Part shown: in pieces, positions 7,961-17,065 of the stretch | Position numbering within the stretch: the first letter of the stretch is position 1 | Layout of the letters: every line of letters starts with the position of its first letter | DNA from: Gaiellaceae bacterium | Lineage (GTDB): Bacteria; Actinomycetota; Thermoleophilia; Gaiellales; Gaiellaceae | DNA: 40,664 bases | Assembly (NCBI GenBank): GCA_030446625.1 | Contig: JAUJMY010000015.1 | Coordinates: 1-40,664, forward strand | Direction of reading: 5' to 3' | Made by a program: the position numbers and the translations under genes | The notes under the pieces: model-generated | What the model saw: only the letters and a program-made list of their open reading frames with translations | What the model was told of the DNA's origin: nothing | Database searches by the model: none

Positions 7961-9267
7961 TACGCGCGCACCCGCAGCAGCTCGTCCGCCACGCGCTCGA
8001 GGCCGACCGCGCGCGAGGCCTTGACGAGCACGACGTCTCCGTCCTCGAAGCCGGCGCGCTCCAGCGCCGCCGCGGCCTCGTCCGCAGCCTGCACGTGCAC
8101 GCGGACGGGGATGCCGGTCGCCGCGTTCACGTACTCGCGCGCGAGCGGCCCGACCGCGACGAGCACGTCGATTCCGAGCTCCGCGGCGTCCTCCCCCACG
8201 CGGCGATGGAACGCGGGCGCGCCGGGGCCCAGCTCGGCCATGTCCCCGAGGACCGCGATCGTCCGCCGCCCAGCCGCGCGCGCGACCAGGTGCTCCAGCG
8301 CCGCGCGCATCGACACGGGGTTCGCGTTGTACGAGTCGTTGATGAGCAGACCTCCGCCCGGGAGCTTCGACTCCTCCCCGCGCAACGGCGAGAGCTGGAT
8401 CTCGCGCGCGCCCTCCGCTGCGCGCTCGAGCGGCAGACCGAGTGCCCTGTACGCAGCGAGCGCGGCGAGCGTGTTCGTCGCGTGGTGGCGCGCCGTGAAC
8501 GGCACCTCGAGCTCCACGCGCTCGCCCGCGACGTCGGCGACGAGGAGCGGCGGCTCGAAGCGATCGAGCTGCACGGCGCCGCCGGCGCCGAAGCGCACCA
8601 GCGCGACGTCGTCCCGGCCGAGGTGCGGCTCGAGCTCGGGCGCGCGGGCGGGCACGACGGCCGTCCCTCCTGCCGGCAGCGACGCGACGACCTCCGCCTT
8701 CGCCTGCGCCACGCGCTCGACCGTGCCGAGCAGCTCGAGGTGCACGGGCGCGACGTTCGTGATCACGGCGATCTCGGGCCGCGCGAGCTGGCACAGCGCG
8801 GCGATCTGGCCGAGCCCGCGCATACCCATCTCGGTGACGAGCACCTGCGTCTCCGGCCCCAGTCGCGCGACCGTGAGCGGGAGCCCGAGCTCGTTGTTGT
8901 GGCCCGCCTCGGCCGCCACCGTTCGCGCGTGCGGCCTGCAGAGCGCGGCCAAGATGTCCTTCGTCGACGTCTTCCCGGTCGAGCCGGTGACGGCGACGAC
9001 GCGCGCGCTCGAGCGGCTGCGTGCAGAGCGTGCGAGCACGCCGAGCGCGGCGGATGCCGCGTTCGGAACGAGCGCGGCCGCCGCCCCGCGCTCGAGCGCC
9101 TCGCCGACGAAGTCGACGCCGCGGCCGATCGCGACGAATAGGTCGCCGGGCGTGACGCGTCGCGAGTCGATGACGATCCCGGCGAAGCCCGAGCGGCCAG
9201 GGATCACGTTGTTACTCGGCTCGATGCGGCCGAGGCCCTGCAGGTCGTCGAGCGTGAGCAGCGTCAC
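7960..9267 (-). CDS. murF: UDP-N-acetylmuramoyl-tripeptide--D-alanyl-D-alanine ligase MurF
   Basis: Adds D-Ala-D-Ala to complete the UDP-MurNAc pentapeptide. The 435 residues have an N-terminal UDP-binding domain (IVIDSRRVTPGDLFVAIGRG), the P-loop GSTGKTSTKD (95-104) with the serine variant usual for MurF, GHNNELGLPLT, TNVAPVHLELLG, and the C-terminal INDSYNANPVSMRAAL and VLGDMAELG motifs. The GTG at 9267 overlaps the murE stop (GTGA). Length and all signatures match the family. Confidence 0.96.
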   Translation of the reverse strand: MTLLTLDDLQGLGRIEPSNNVIPGRSGFAGIVIDSRRVTPGDLFVAIGRGVDFVGEALERGAAAALVPNAASAALGVLARSARSRSSARVVAVTGSTGKTSTKDILAALCRPHARTVAAEAGHNNELGLPLTVARLGPETQVLVTEMGMRGLGQIAALCQLARPEIAVITNVAPVHLELLGTVERVAQAKAEVVASLPAGGTAVVPARAPELEPHLGRDDVALVRFGAGGAVQLDRFEPPLLVADVAGERVELEVPFTARHHATNTLAALAAYRALGLPLERAAEGAREIQLSPLRGEESKLPGGGLLINDSYNANPVSMRAALEHLVARAAGRRTIAVLGDMAELGPGAPAFHRRVGEDAAELGIDVLVAVGPLAREYVNAATGIPVRVHVQAADEAAAALERAGFEDGDVVLVKASRAVGLERVADELLRVRA

Positions 9268-10655
9268 GCGGCGGCTCCCAGCGCGCGCAGAGCCTCACGC
9301 GCGACGTCGCGGTCGTCGAACGGGAGCTTCGTGCCGGCGACTTCCTGCCCCTGCTCGTGCCCCTTGCCGGCGATCAGGATCGCGTCTCCGGCGCGGGCGG
9401 CCTCGACGGCGAGCAGGATCGCGGCGCGCCGATCGGGCTCGACCTCGAGCTCGCCCGCCGGGGCACCCGCGACCACCTGGTGGATGATCGCCAGCGGATC
9501 CTCGGTGCGCGGGTTGTCCGACGTCAGCACCGCGACGTCGGCGCCCTCGGACGCGACCCGCCCCATCGCCGGCCGCTTCGCGCGGTCGCGGTCGCCGCCG
9601 CAGCCGAAGACGCAGATCACGCGGCCGTCGGCCAGCTCCCGCGCCGCGGCCAGTGCGCGCTCGAGCGAGTCCGGCGTGTGCGCGTAGTCGACGAGCACGG
9701 TGAACGGCTGCCCCTCGTCGATCGTCTCGAACCGGCCCGGCACGCTCTCGAGCCGTTCGATCCCGCTCCGGATCGCCTCGTCGTCGATCCCGAGCAGCCG
9801 CGCGCCCGCGAACGCCCCGAGCGCGTTCTCGACGTTGAAGCTCCCGCGGAGCTTGAGGTCGACGCCGTCGAGCGCGTCCGCGCGGACACCGGCGTCCGGC
9901 GACGAGCCGAACGTGAGGGCGCCGGGCAGCTCTGCCGCGAGCCGCCGCCCGTACGTGTCGCCAACGTTCACGGCGGCCGCGTCCGCCTGCGTGAACAGTC
10001 GGCGCTTCGCGTCGAAGTACTCCTCCATCGAGCCGTGGAAGTCCAGGTGGTCCTGGCTCAGGTTCGTGAACACGAGCACCGCGAAGCGCGTCCCGTCGAG
10101 ACGGCGGAGGACGGATGCGTGCGACGACGCCTCCATCGCGCAGCTTCGATTCCCGGCGTCGAGCATCTCCCGGAACGTGCGCTGGAGGTCGATCGCCTCC
10201 GGTGTGTTCAGCGCCGCCGCCCTCCGCTCCGCGCCGACGCGGCGCTCGACGTTCCCGAGCAGCCCCGGGCGTCGCCCCGCCGCCTCGAGGATCGAGTGCA
10301 GGAGGTACGCCGTCGTCGTCTTCCCGTTCGTCCCGGTGACCGCGGCCACGTCGAGCTCGCGGCTCGGGTGGCCGTAGAACTCGGCGGCGACGACCGCCAT
10401 GGCCGCGCGGGCGTCCGGGACGAGGAGCTGCGGCACCGGGAGGTCGAGCGCGCGCTCGGCGACGAGCGCGACCGCGCCGCGCTCCACCGCTTCGGCGGCG
10501 AACTCGTGGCCGTCCCTCGTCGCCCCGGGCACGCAGAAGAACAGAGCGCCGGGGCCGGCGGAGCGGGCATCGTACGCGAGGTCGGTGACCTCAGCGGGAG
10601 CGCGTCGCACCACCTCGTCCGGGGCGAGCGCAGCAATCACGCGCTCGAGGTCCAT
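9264..10655 (-). CDS. murE: UDP-MurNAc-tripeptide synthetase MurE (meso-diaminopimelate type)
   Basis: Adds the third stem residue to UDP-MurNAc-L-Ala-D-Glu. The 463 residues include the N-terminal domain (LAYDARSAGPGALFFCVPG), P-loop GTNGKTTT (108-115), NTPEAIDLQ for UDP-MurNAc binding, FTNLSQDHLDFHGSMEEYF, and YAHTPDSLERAL. The substrate-selecting loop reads TSDNPRTEDP. DNPR is the known signature for meso-diaminopimelate, whereas lysine enzymes carry other residues, and GKGHEQGQ follows as in the diaminopimelate enzymes. The wall is therefore predicted to have meso-DAP. The ATG at 10655 is clear, 49 bases after the ftsI stop. Confidence 0.97.
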   Translation of the reverse strand: MDLERVIAALAPDEVVRRAPAEVTDLAYDARSAGPGALFFCVPGATRDGHEFAAEAVERGAVALVAERALDLPVPQLLVPDARAAMAVVAAEFYGHPSRELDVAAVTGTNGKTTTAYLLHSILEAAGRRPGLLGNVERRVGAERRAAALNTPEAIDLQRTFREMLDAGNRSCAMEASSHASVLRRLDGTRFAVLVFTNLSQDHLDFHGSMEEYFDAKRRLFTQADAAAVNVGDTYGRRLAAELPGALTFGSSPDAGVRADALDGVDLKLRGSFNVENALGAFAGARLLGIDDEAIRSGIERLESVPGRFETIDEGQPFTVLVDYAHTPDSLERALAAARELADGRVICVFGCGGDRDRAKRPAMGRVASEGADVAVLTSDNPRTEDPLAIIHQVVAGAPAGELEVEPDRRAAILLAVEAARAGDAILIAGKGHEQGQEVAGTKLPFDDRDVAREALRALGAAA

Positions 10656-10704
10656 TCGGCCCGCGAGTCTAGCTACGAGGCCGGAACGAGCGGCAGCGGC
10701 GGAG

Positions 10705-12390
10705 TCACTGGCCGCGCCGCACCGGCGCGTCCGGCGGGATCTCGAGGTACTGGAGTCCGAAGCGCGCGATCTGCTGGAACGCGGGCGCCGCGACCTCGCC
10801 GACCGGCGTCGCCGTCCGCGGCTCGTCGCCCGCGTCGAGGATCACGAGTCGCGGGTCCGTCGCCGGCTCGAGGCCGACGAACGAGGCGACGTAGCGGGTG
10901 TCGGAGTAGCCGCCGCGCTCCGGCTTCGCCGCCGTCCCGGTCTTGCCGGCGACGTGGTAGCCCGCGACCGCGGCTGCGGTGCCGGTGCCGCCGTCGCGGT
11001 CGACGACGCCCTGGAGCATCGCGACGACGGTGCGCGCGACGGCGCTGGAGACGATGCGACGCTTCTTCGGCCGCGTGCGCGCGCCGCCGCCGACGCGCTC
11101 GACGAGGTGCGGCTGCACCCACACGCCGTCGTTCGCCACCGCCGCGTACGCGGCCGCCATCTGGACCGGCGTGACCGCAATGCCCTGCCCGATCGGGACG
11201 TTGCCGATCGTCGAGCCCGACCACCGCTGCGGCGGCAGGACCAGCCCCGGGCTTTCACCCGGGAAGTCGATTCCCGTGCGCCGGCCGAACCCGAACCGCT
11301 CGATCCACTTCGACACCCTCTCCTTACCGAGCTTCTGCGCGAGCGTGATCGTGCCGATGTTCGACGACTTGGCGACGATCTCCGCGACCGTCATACGTTC
11401 CGTCGCGCGCGGATGCGACTCGCGGATGACGCGGTCCGCGACCTGCATCGAGTACGGGAGCACGAAGGCCGTTGCGGGCGAGACGATGCGCTCCGACAGC
11501 GCCGCGACGACCGTGATCAGCTTGAACGTCGAGCCCGGCTCGTAGTTGTCCGTGACCGCGCGATTGCGCGTCCGGTCCGGCGGCCTCGCGCCGAAGCGGT
11601 TCGCGTCGAACCCCGGCGCGACGGCGAGCGCGAGGATCGCGCCCGTCCGGGGGTCGAGCACGATCGCGCTCGCCGCGCGCGCGCGCCACTTGGTCACGGT
11701 CTCGCGCAGCACCGCCTCCGCGTTCGCCTGCAGGTTGTGGTCGAGCGTCAGGTAGACGTCGCGGCCCTCGCGCTCGGGCGTGGTGCTGACGACCTCGATC
11801 GAGCGGCCGCCGGGCTCCTTCACGAACGTCTGGCTTCCGGGGCGGCCGGCGAGCAGCCGGTCGAGCGACCACTCGATGCCGGCGATCCCACGATTGTCCG
11901 TCCCCGCGAAGCCGAGCGCGTGCGCGGCCGTCGAGCGCTGCGGGTACAGACGACGCTCCTCGGCGTAGAAGCCGAGCCCGGCGATCTCGCGCCGCGCGAG
12001 TGCGGACGCGCGCGTCGGATCCGCCTGCCGCGCCACGTAGACGAACGCACGCGAGCGGTCGCGGAGGCGCGGCAGGACCGACGCGGCGCTGCGACCGAGC
12101 GTCTGCTCGATCGCGCGCGCGGCGGCACGTGGATCCACGATCTCGCGTGGGTTGGCGTACACCGTCGTCGCCTGCTCACCGAGCGCGAGCTGCACGCCGG
12201 AGCGGTCGTAGATCGCGCCGCGCCGCCCGGGGATCGCGACGGTCTCGTAATGCTGGCTCTTCGCGAGGCGCGCGAGTGGCTCGGCGCGCACTGCCTGCAG
12301 CCAGACCGCGCGGCCGAGCGTCGCGGCGAAGGCGACGACGAGAACGGCGAGGAGGAGGCGGATCCGGCGGTCGACGAGGCCGCGCCTCAT
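10705..12390 (-). CDS. ftsI: Penicillin-binding protein 2/3, septal transpeptidase (FtsI class B)
   Basis: Class B PBP that cross-links septal peptidoglycan with FtsW. The ATG at 12390 overlaps the ftsL stop (ATGA) and gives 561 residues. There is a short cytoplasmic tail, one membrane helix (about 11-30), a pedestal with the GRRGAIYDRSG motif (55-65), then the transpeptidase domain. Active-site motifs are STFK (Ser287-Lys290), SSN (342-344) and KTG (483-485). No PASTA repeats follow; the protein ends soon after the transpeptidase fold (FGLQYLEIPPD). The frame is open far upstream through ftsL, but only the ATG gives the correct N-terminus. Confidence 0.95.
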   Translation of the reverse strand: MRRGLVDRRIRLLLAVLVVAFAATLGRAVWLQAVRAEPLARLAKSQHYETVAIPGRRGAIYDRSGVQLALGEQATTVYANPREIVDPRAAARAIEQTLGRSAASVLPRLRDRSRAFVYVARQADPTRASALARREIAGLGFYAEERRLYPQRSTAAHALGFAGTDNRGIAGIEWSLDRLLAGRPGSQTFVKEPGGRSIEVVSTTPEREGRDVYLTLDHNLQANAEAVLRETVTKWRARAASAIVLDPRTGAILALAVAPGFDANRFGARPPDRTRNRAVTDNYEPGSTFKLITVVAALSERIVSPATAFVLPYSMQVADRVIRESHPRATERMTVAEIVAKSSNIGTITLAQKLGKERVSKWIERFGFGRRTGIDFPGESPGLVLPPQRWSGSTIGNVPIGQGIAVTPVQMAAAYAAVANDGVWVQPHLVERVGGGARTRPKKRRIVSSAVARTVVAMLQGVVDRDGGTGTAAAVAGYHVAGKTGTAAKPERGGYSDTRYVASFVGLEPATDPRLVILDAGDEPRTATPVGEVAAPAFQQIARFGLQYLEIPPDAPVRRGQ

Positions 12391-12757
12391 CGGCCGCCGG
12401 GCTCGAGCTGGACGTACGTCGTCTGCTCCGGCGTCGCCTGCACGAGTCCGAGCCCGAGCTGCGGCGAGGCTGTCGCGCTCGAGAGCTGCGACGAGAGCGC
12501 AGCGTTGGAGGCGCGCAGGTTCGAGCGCTCGGTCGCGAGCGCGTCCAGCCGCACGTTCAGCCGCAGCACGGCGACGTTGAGGGCGACGACGCCGCCGAGG
12601 AGCGCCGCCAACGCCGCGATCCAAAGGACGCCACCGAGGAGGCCGGTGCTCTCCGCCGGCTTGCGCCGCGACGCCTGGCTGGGGCGGCTGTTCCGGCGCG
12701 GCCGCGGCCGCGGCGCAGGCTCGACGCGCGCGGCGGCGGCTCCCGACCACGCTGCCA

Positions 12758-12758
<1 letters not shown>
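12387..12758 (-). CDS. ftsL: FtsL-like septum formation protein (one membrane helix and coiled coil)
   Basis: Small bitopic division protein expected to form a coiled-coil complex with FtsQ and an FtsB-like partner. From ATG at 12758, which shares a base with the rsmH stop (TAATG), it has 123 residues: a Pro/Arg-rich cytoplasmic tail (1-38), a membrane helix (about 40-62, VLWIAALAALLGGVVALNVAV), then a heptad-like stretch LRLNVRLDALATERSNLRAS (65-84) and a Pro/Gln-rich end. FtsL sequences are poorly conserved. The call rests on topology and on the invariant place between rsmH and ftsI. Confidence 0.8.
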
Positions 12759-13761
<1,003 letters not shown>

Positions 13762-14180
13762 GCTCGGCACTCCCTTCAACCTCGATCACTTGTGCACGCC
13801 ACGCGTCGCGGTCCCAGATCTCGAGGTGGTCGTACAGACCTGCGACGACGACCTCCCGCTTCAGGCCGGCGTGTGCCTGCAGCTGCGGCGGCACGAGGAT
13901 CCGGCCCTGTCGGTCCAGCTCGCCGTCGGCCGCGCCCGCGAAGAAGTAGCGCGTCAGCGTCCGCCCCTCGCGGCTGAGCGGGTCGAGATCGCCGAGCCGC
14001 CCGGCGACGAGCTGCTCCCAGTCCTCGCGCGGATACGCGTTCGCGCAGTTCTCCATCCCGCGCGTGAGGACGACCCCGTCCGCGAAGGCCTCGCGGAACT
14101 TGGCCGGGAGCGTGAGACGGTTCTTGTCGTCGATGGTGTGCTCGTATTCGCCGAGGAGCATCTGGGGCCCGCGCTATCTC

Positions 14181-14215
14181 ACCACTGAGCCCCACTTTAG
14201 ACCACAATTTCCCAC
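14181..14215 (-). promoter_or_regulatory. MraZ operator: four GTGG(G/T) boxes at 10-bp period
   Basis: On the minus strand the boxes read GTGGG (14215-14211), GTGGT (14205-14201), GTGGG (14195-14191) and GTGGT (14185-14181), each separated by exactly five bases. Known MraZ sites are direct repeats of this kind, one per helical turn, just before mraZ. A plausible sigma-70-like promoter overlaps them: TTGCGC, a 17-base spacer and TAAAGT. Binding of the MraZ ring here would cover that promoter, consistent with autorepression of the cluster. The box pattern is seen directly; the promoter is tentative. Confidence 0.8.
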
Positions 14216-14236
14216 AGCGCAACCTGCGCGTCCCAC

Positions 14237-15055
14237 TCACCGCGCCCGTGCCGCGGGCTGCCCATGCGCGCCGCGCCGGGCGAGGGCAGCCGCGCCGCTC
14301 TGCGCCGCGAGGGCGAGCGCCTGCTCGTACTCGAGATCTTCCGCGAGCGCGAGCGTGAGCCCTGCGGCGAAGCAGTCTCCACAGCCGTACGCGTCCTCGA
14401 CCGGACCGGGGATCGGCGCGGCGCGATACGGCCCGCCGGGTTGCGCCCAGCCGCCGAGGCGCCCCGCGGTCGTGACGACGAGGCGCGGCGGCGGGTCGAG
14501 CTCGCCCGGCCTGTACCGCTCGCCCTCGTCCGCGCCGCTCCCGACGAGCGCGTCCAGCTCCACCCGCGCCTGGCGCAGCGTCGGCAGCTCTCGCGCGGTG
14601 GCGACGAGGACGCGCGCGCGTCTCGCCTCGACGAGCGCGTCGCCGTCGCCGCTGACGAAGTACACGCCGTCGGCGCCCTCGAGCTCGCGCCACGGCAGGC
14701 GGTGCCGCGACCCGCGCGGCCGCAGCTTGTCGCCGAGGACCGCGATCGTGCGCTCCCCGTCGTCGTCGAGGAAGACGACCGCTCGCCGCTGTGGCTCGTC
14801 GACGGCCGCCGCGTGCACGGTCACGCCGCGCCGCTCGAGCTCGTCCCGCGCCCGCCGCCCGAGCTCGTCGCTGCCGAGCGCGGTGAAGAGCGTCGCGGCG
14901 CCGGCGAGCCGGACGAGCTCCACCGCCGCGACCGCCCCGCCGCCGCCGGGCTCCTCCCACCGCTCAGTCGCGTGCACGATCTGCCCCGGCGCGGGCACGC
15001 GCGAGACGCGCGCGAACTCGACCCATTCGACGTGCCCCACGACGGCGACGTTCAC
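14237..15055 (-). CDS. PfkB-family carbohydrate kinase
   Basis: Ribokinase/PfkB-type sugar kinase of unknown substrate. From GTG at 15055 the 272 residues begin MNVAVVGHVEW and contain the PfkB entry motif region EEPGGGGAVAAVELVRLAG (a GG-rich sugar-binding hinge near 36-54), TALGSDELGRRARDELERRGV, and the C-terminal signature EDAYGCGDCFAAGL with the anion-hole glycines and catalytic Asp. Compared with the classic DTTGAGD the motif reads DAYGCGD, a tolerated variation. It lies just upstream of the mraZ operator on the same strand but is probably a separate unit, because the operator and promoter fall between them. Confidence 0.85.
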   Translation of the reverse strand: MNVAVVGHVEWVEFARVSRVPAPGQIVHATERWEEPGGGGAVAAVELVRLAGAATLFTALGSDELGRRARDELERRGVTVHAAAVDEPQRRAVVFLDDDGERTIAVLGDKLRPRGSRHRLPWRELEGADGVYFVSGDGDALVEARRARVLVATARELPTLRQARVELDALVGSGADEGERYRPGELDPPPRLVVTTAGRLGGWAQPGGPYRAAPIPGPVEDAYGCGDCFAAGLTLALAEDLEYEQALALAAQSGAAALARRGAHGQPAARAR

Positions 15056-15100
15056 CGGCCTAATCTCACAAATCCGACGCCGACCGCGTTAACCACGAAG

Positions 15101-15562
15101 ATGAAGCCGGTGCTCCCGCCCTTCGAGAGCTTCTACGCGAGGCACAGCGGCGAGGTGTTCGCGTTCCTCGTCCGCCGCCTCGGCCGCGACCGGGCGGAGG
15201 ATGCGTTCCAGGAGACGTTCCTGCGCGCACTGAGGGCGTATGCGGACCTGCGGCGCGCGGAGAACCTGCGCGGGTGGGTGTTCACGATTGCGACGCACGT
15301 CGCGATCGACGAGCTGCGGCGGGCGCGGCCGCGGGTCGAGCTCGCGGACGGGCCCGCACCCGAAGACGTCCCCGCGCCGATCGCGGCACTCGACGATCTG
15401 ACAGGCGAGCTACCTCCCACGGAGCGCGCCGCGGTCGTCCTCCGGTACGGGTACGACCTCGGCTACGGCGAGATCGCGAGCGCGCTCGGCTCGAGCCCCG
15501 AGGCTGCGCGCGCCGCTGCGTCCTCGGGCGTCCGCCGGCTACGACGAAAGGAGCTCGAATGA
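15101..15562 (+). CDS. RNA polymerase sigma factor, ECF subfamily
   Basis: Short sigma-70 family factor of 153 residues. Region 2 is clear: FESFYARHSGEVFAFLVRRL, DRAEDAFQETFLRALRAY, then NLRGWVFTIATHVAIDELRR. Region 4 follows with LPPTERAAVVLRYGYDLGYG and EIASALGSSPEAARAAASSG, a helix-turn-helix ending VRRLRRKEL. No anti-sigma factor gene is adjacent. The stop overlaps the next ATG (ATGA), with AAAGGAG as that gene's ribosome-binding site, so the factor and the alkyltransferase are translationally coupled. ATG at 15101 gives a normal N-terminus; the long open frame upstream is antisense to the sugar kinase. Confidence 0.9.
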   Translation: MKPVLPPFESFYARHSGEVFAFLVRRLGRDRAEDAFQETFLRALRAYADLRRAENLRGWVFTIATHVAIDELRRARPRVELADGPAPEDVPAPIAALDDLTGELPPTERAAVVLRYGYDLGYGEIASALGSSPEAARAAASSGVRRLRRKELE

Positions 15563-16122
15563 CTGCTGTTCCGGCAAGCGTGGACGACGCCTTCCGGGGC
15601 GCGGCGGCCGCGGCTGGCCTGCTCGACGTCGCGTACGACGTCGTCGAATCCCCGCTCGGGGAGCTCCTCGTCGCCGCCACGGACAGGGGCGTGTGCAGGG
15701 TCTCGTACGACCCCGATCCCGAGCGCGAGGCCGAGGTGCTGGCGCGCGTGTTCGGTGCGCGCGTCCTGCGCGCGCCCCGCAGGCTCGACCACGTCAGGCG
15801 CGAGCTCGCGGACTACTTCGACGGCGGCCGCTACGAGTTCCACCTCACGCTCGACCTCGCTGGCGTCGGTCCGTTCCCGCGCGCGGTGCTGGACGAGCTC
15901 GCGCGGGTTCCCTACGGCGAGGTGACGACGTACGGCACGCTCGCCGCGCGCGCTGGGAATCCGCGCGCGGCACGGGCAGTGGGCACGGTGATGAACAGGA
16001 ACCCCGTCCCGATCGTGCTGCCGTGCCACCGCGTCGTGGGCGCGGGCGGCAACCTCGTCGGCTACGGCGGCGGGCTGGAGAGGAAGACGGCGCTGCTTCG
16101 GCTCGAGGGCGTCAGCCTCTAG
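15559..16122 (+). CDS. ogt: Methylated-DNA--protein-cysteine methyltransferase (Ogt/AGT)
   Basis: Suicide repair protein that moves the alkyl group from O6-alkylguanine to its own cysteine. It has 187 residues with the active-site PCHRVV (Cys156), the upstream helix-turn-helix with arginine finger (YGEVTTYGTLAARAGNPRAA, 119-138), the Asn hinge in VMNRNPVPI, and the C-terminal GGNLVGYGGGLERKTALL. The roughly 30-residue N-terminal segment before SPLGELLVA is longer than in minimal Ogt and unremarkable. Coupling to a sigma factor suggests alkylation-stress or sigma-dependent expression; that is inference. Confidence 0.95.
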   Translation: MTAVPASVDDAFRGAAAAAGLLDVAYDVVESPLGELLVAATDRGVCRVSYDPDPEREAEVLARVFGARVLRAPRRLDHVRRELADYFDGGRYEFHLTLDLAGVGPFPRAVLDELARVPYGEVTTYGTLAARAGNPRAARAVGTVMNRNPVPIVLPCHRVVGAGGNLVGYGGGLERKTALLRLEGVSL

Positions 16123-16561
16123 CGCGGCCGCGCGCGAGCGCGAGCTTCGCTGCGCTCTTCGGCGCCGGCGCGCGGCGCGCCGCGAGCTCGAGGATCGCCG
16201 TGTGCAGCTCCGAGGCGATGCGGTCCTTCGTCAGGTAGCCCAGCGCGCCCAGTTCGAGCGCCCGGTCGGCGTCGGCGGGCGACTGCGACGCGGTCAGGAT
16301 CAGCACGCCCGTCGGAAGGTCGAGGCTGCGGATCCGCTGCGTCGCCTCGAACCCGTCCATGAGCGGCATCTCGAGGTCCATCAGGACGAGGTCCGGCGCG
16401 AGCTCGAACGCGAGCCGGACGGCCTCGCGCCCGTCGCGGGCGACTCCGACGACCTCGATTCCCGGATATCCGGCGAGCACGGCCTCGATCGTCTTCGCGA
16501 ACAGCGGGTGGTCGTCCGCGATGAGGACGCGCACGGGACGCCGGGGGCCACGAACTCCCAT
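16112..16561 (-). CDS. Stand-alone response-regulator receiver domain (NarL-type)
   Basis: The 149 residues form one receiver domain: acidic pair IADDHP (16-17), phosphoacceptor Asp62 in LVLMDLEMP, switch Thr in VLILTAS, and Lys in GYLTKD. The start ADDHPLFAKTIEAVLAGYPGIE resembles NarL/LuxR regulators, yet after the receiver there is only a short basic Ala/Arg/Lys tail and no helix-turn-helix. The 3' end overlaps the ogt 3' end by 11 bases, tail to tail. No histidine kinase is nearby. It may act by protein interaction, or be a truncated regulator. Confidence 0.85.
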   Translation of the reverse strand: MGVRGPRRPVRVLIADDHPLFAKTIEAVLAGYPGIEVVGVARDGREAVRLAFELAPDLVLMDLEMPLMDGFEATQRIRSLDLPTGVLILTASQSPADADRALELGALGYLTKDRIASELHTAILELAARRAPAPKSAAKLALARGRARG

Positions 16562-16606
16562 CTCGGGACAACGCGCGAGTGCGATTATCGGTTACGCAGG
16601 GTACGG

Positions 16607-16900
16607 CTACTCGTCGAGAGCGAGCTTCCGCCGCAGGCGCGACGCGTGCGAGTCGAGCGTGCGCGTGCGCCCGTGCGAGCGGAAGCCCCACACCTCGCGG
16701 AGCAGCACGTCCTTCGAGAAGACGCGCGCCGGGTCGCTCGCGAGATTGACGAGCAGCTCGTACTCCTTCCCGGCGAGCGCGACGCGCTCGCCGCGCACGG
16801 CGACGCGGCGCGTCGCCTGGTCGACGACGACGTCGCCGGCGTGGAGCCGCTCCGAGGGCGGCGCCGCACGCCGGAGGATGGCGCGGATGCGCGCCAGCAG
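16607..16900 (-). pseudogene. Remnant of an OmpR-type response regulator (winged-helix domain only)
   Basis: From a CTG at 16900 the frame reads LLARIRAILRRAAPPSERL, the classic linker after an OmpR-family receiver. The full winged-helix domain follows (GDVVVDQATRRVAV, KEYELLVNLASDPARVFSKD, LLREVWGFRSHGRTRTLDSH, ASRLRRKL). An in-frame TGA sits two codons before that CTG and nothing upstream looks like a receiver, so the N-terminal half is gone. A shorter protein could start at the GTG at 16798. The neighbouring gene is the reverse case, a receiver without DNA-binding domain, but of another subfamily. Confidence 0.7.
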
Positions 16901-17065
16901 GGCTCAGTTTCAACTTGCGAGGCCAGTCCTCAAGCCCGGTTCGGCGGCGCCTCCGCGGGTTAACGGGAAGATTTCAGCGATTTCACCCCCAGAAGCCGCT
17001 TCTTAACGGGACGAGCCGCCCGCAAAACGGCTCAACGACGCCGTTTCTGCACTTTGCTCGAGGCT

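Noticed and set aside
16901..17065. Possible rho-independent terminator or tRNA between the regulator remnant and the nuclease-like gene
   Set aside because: No stable hairpin with tail and no cloverleaf could be drawn.
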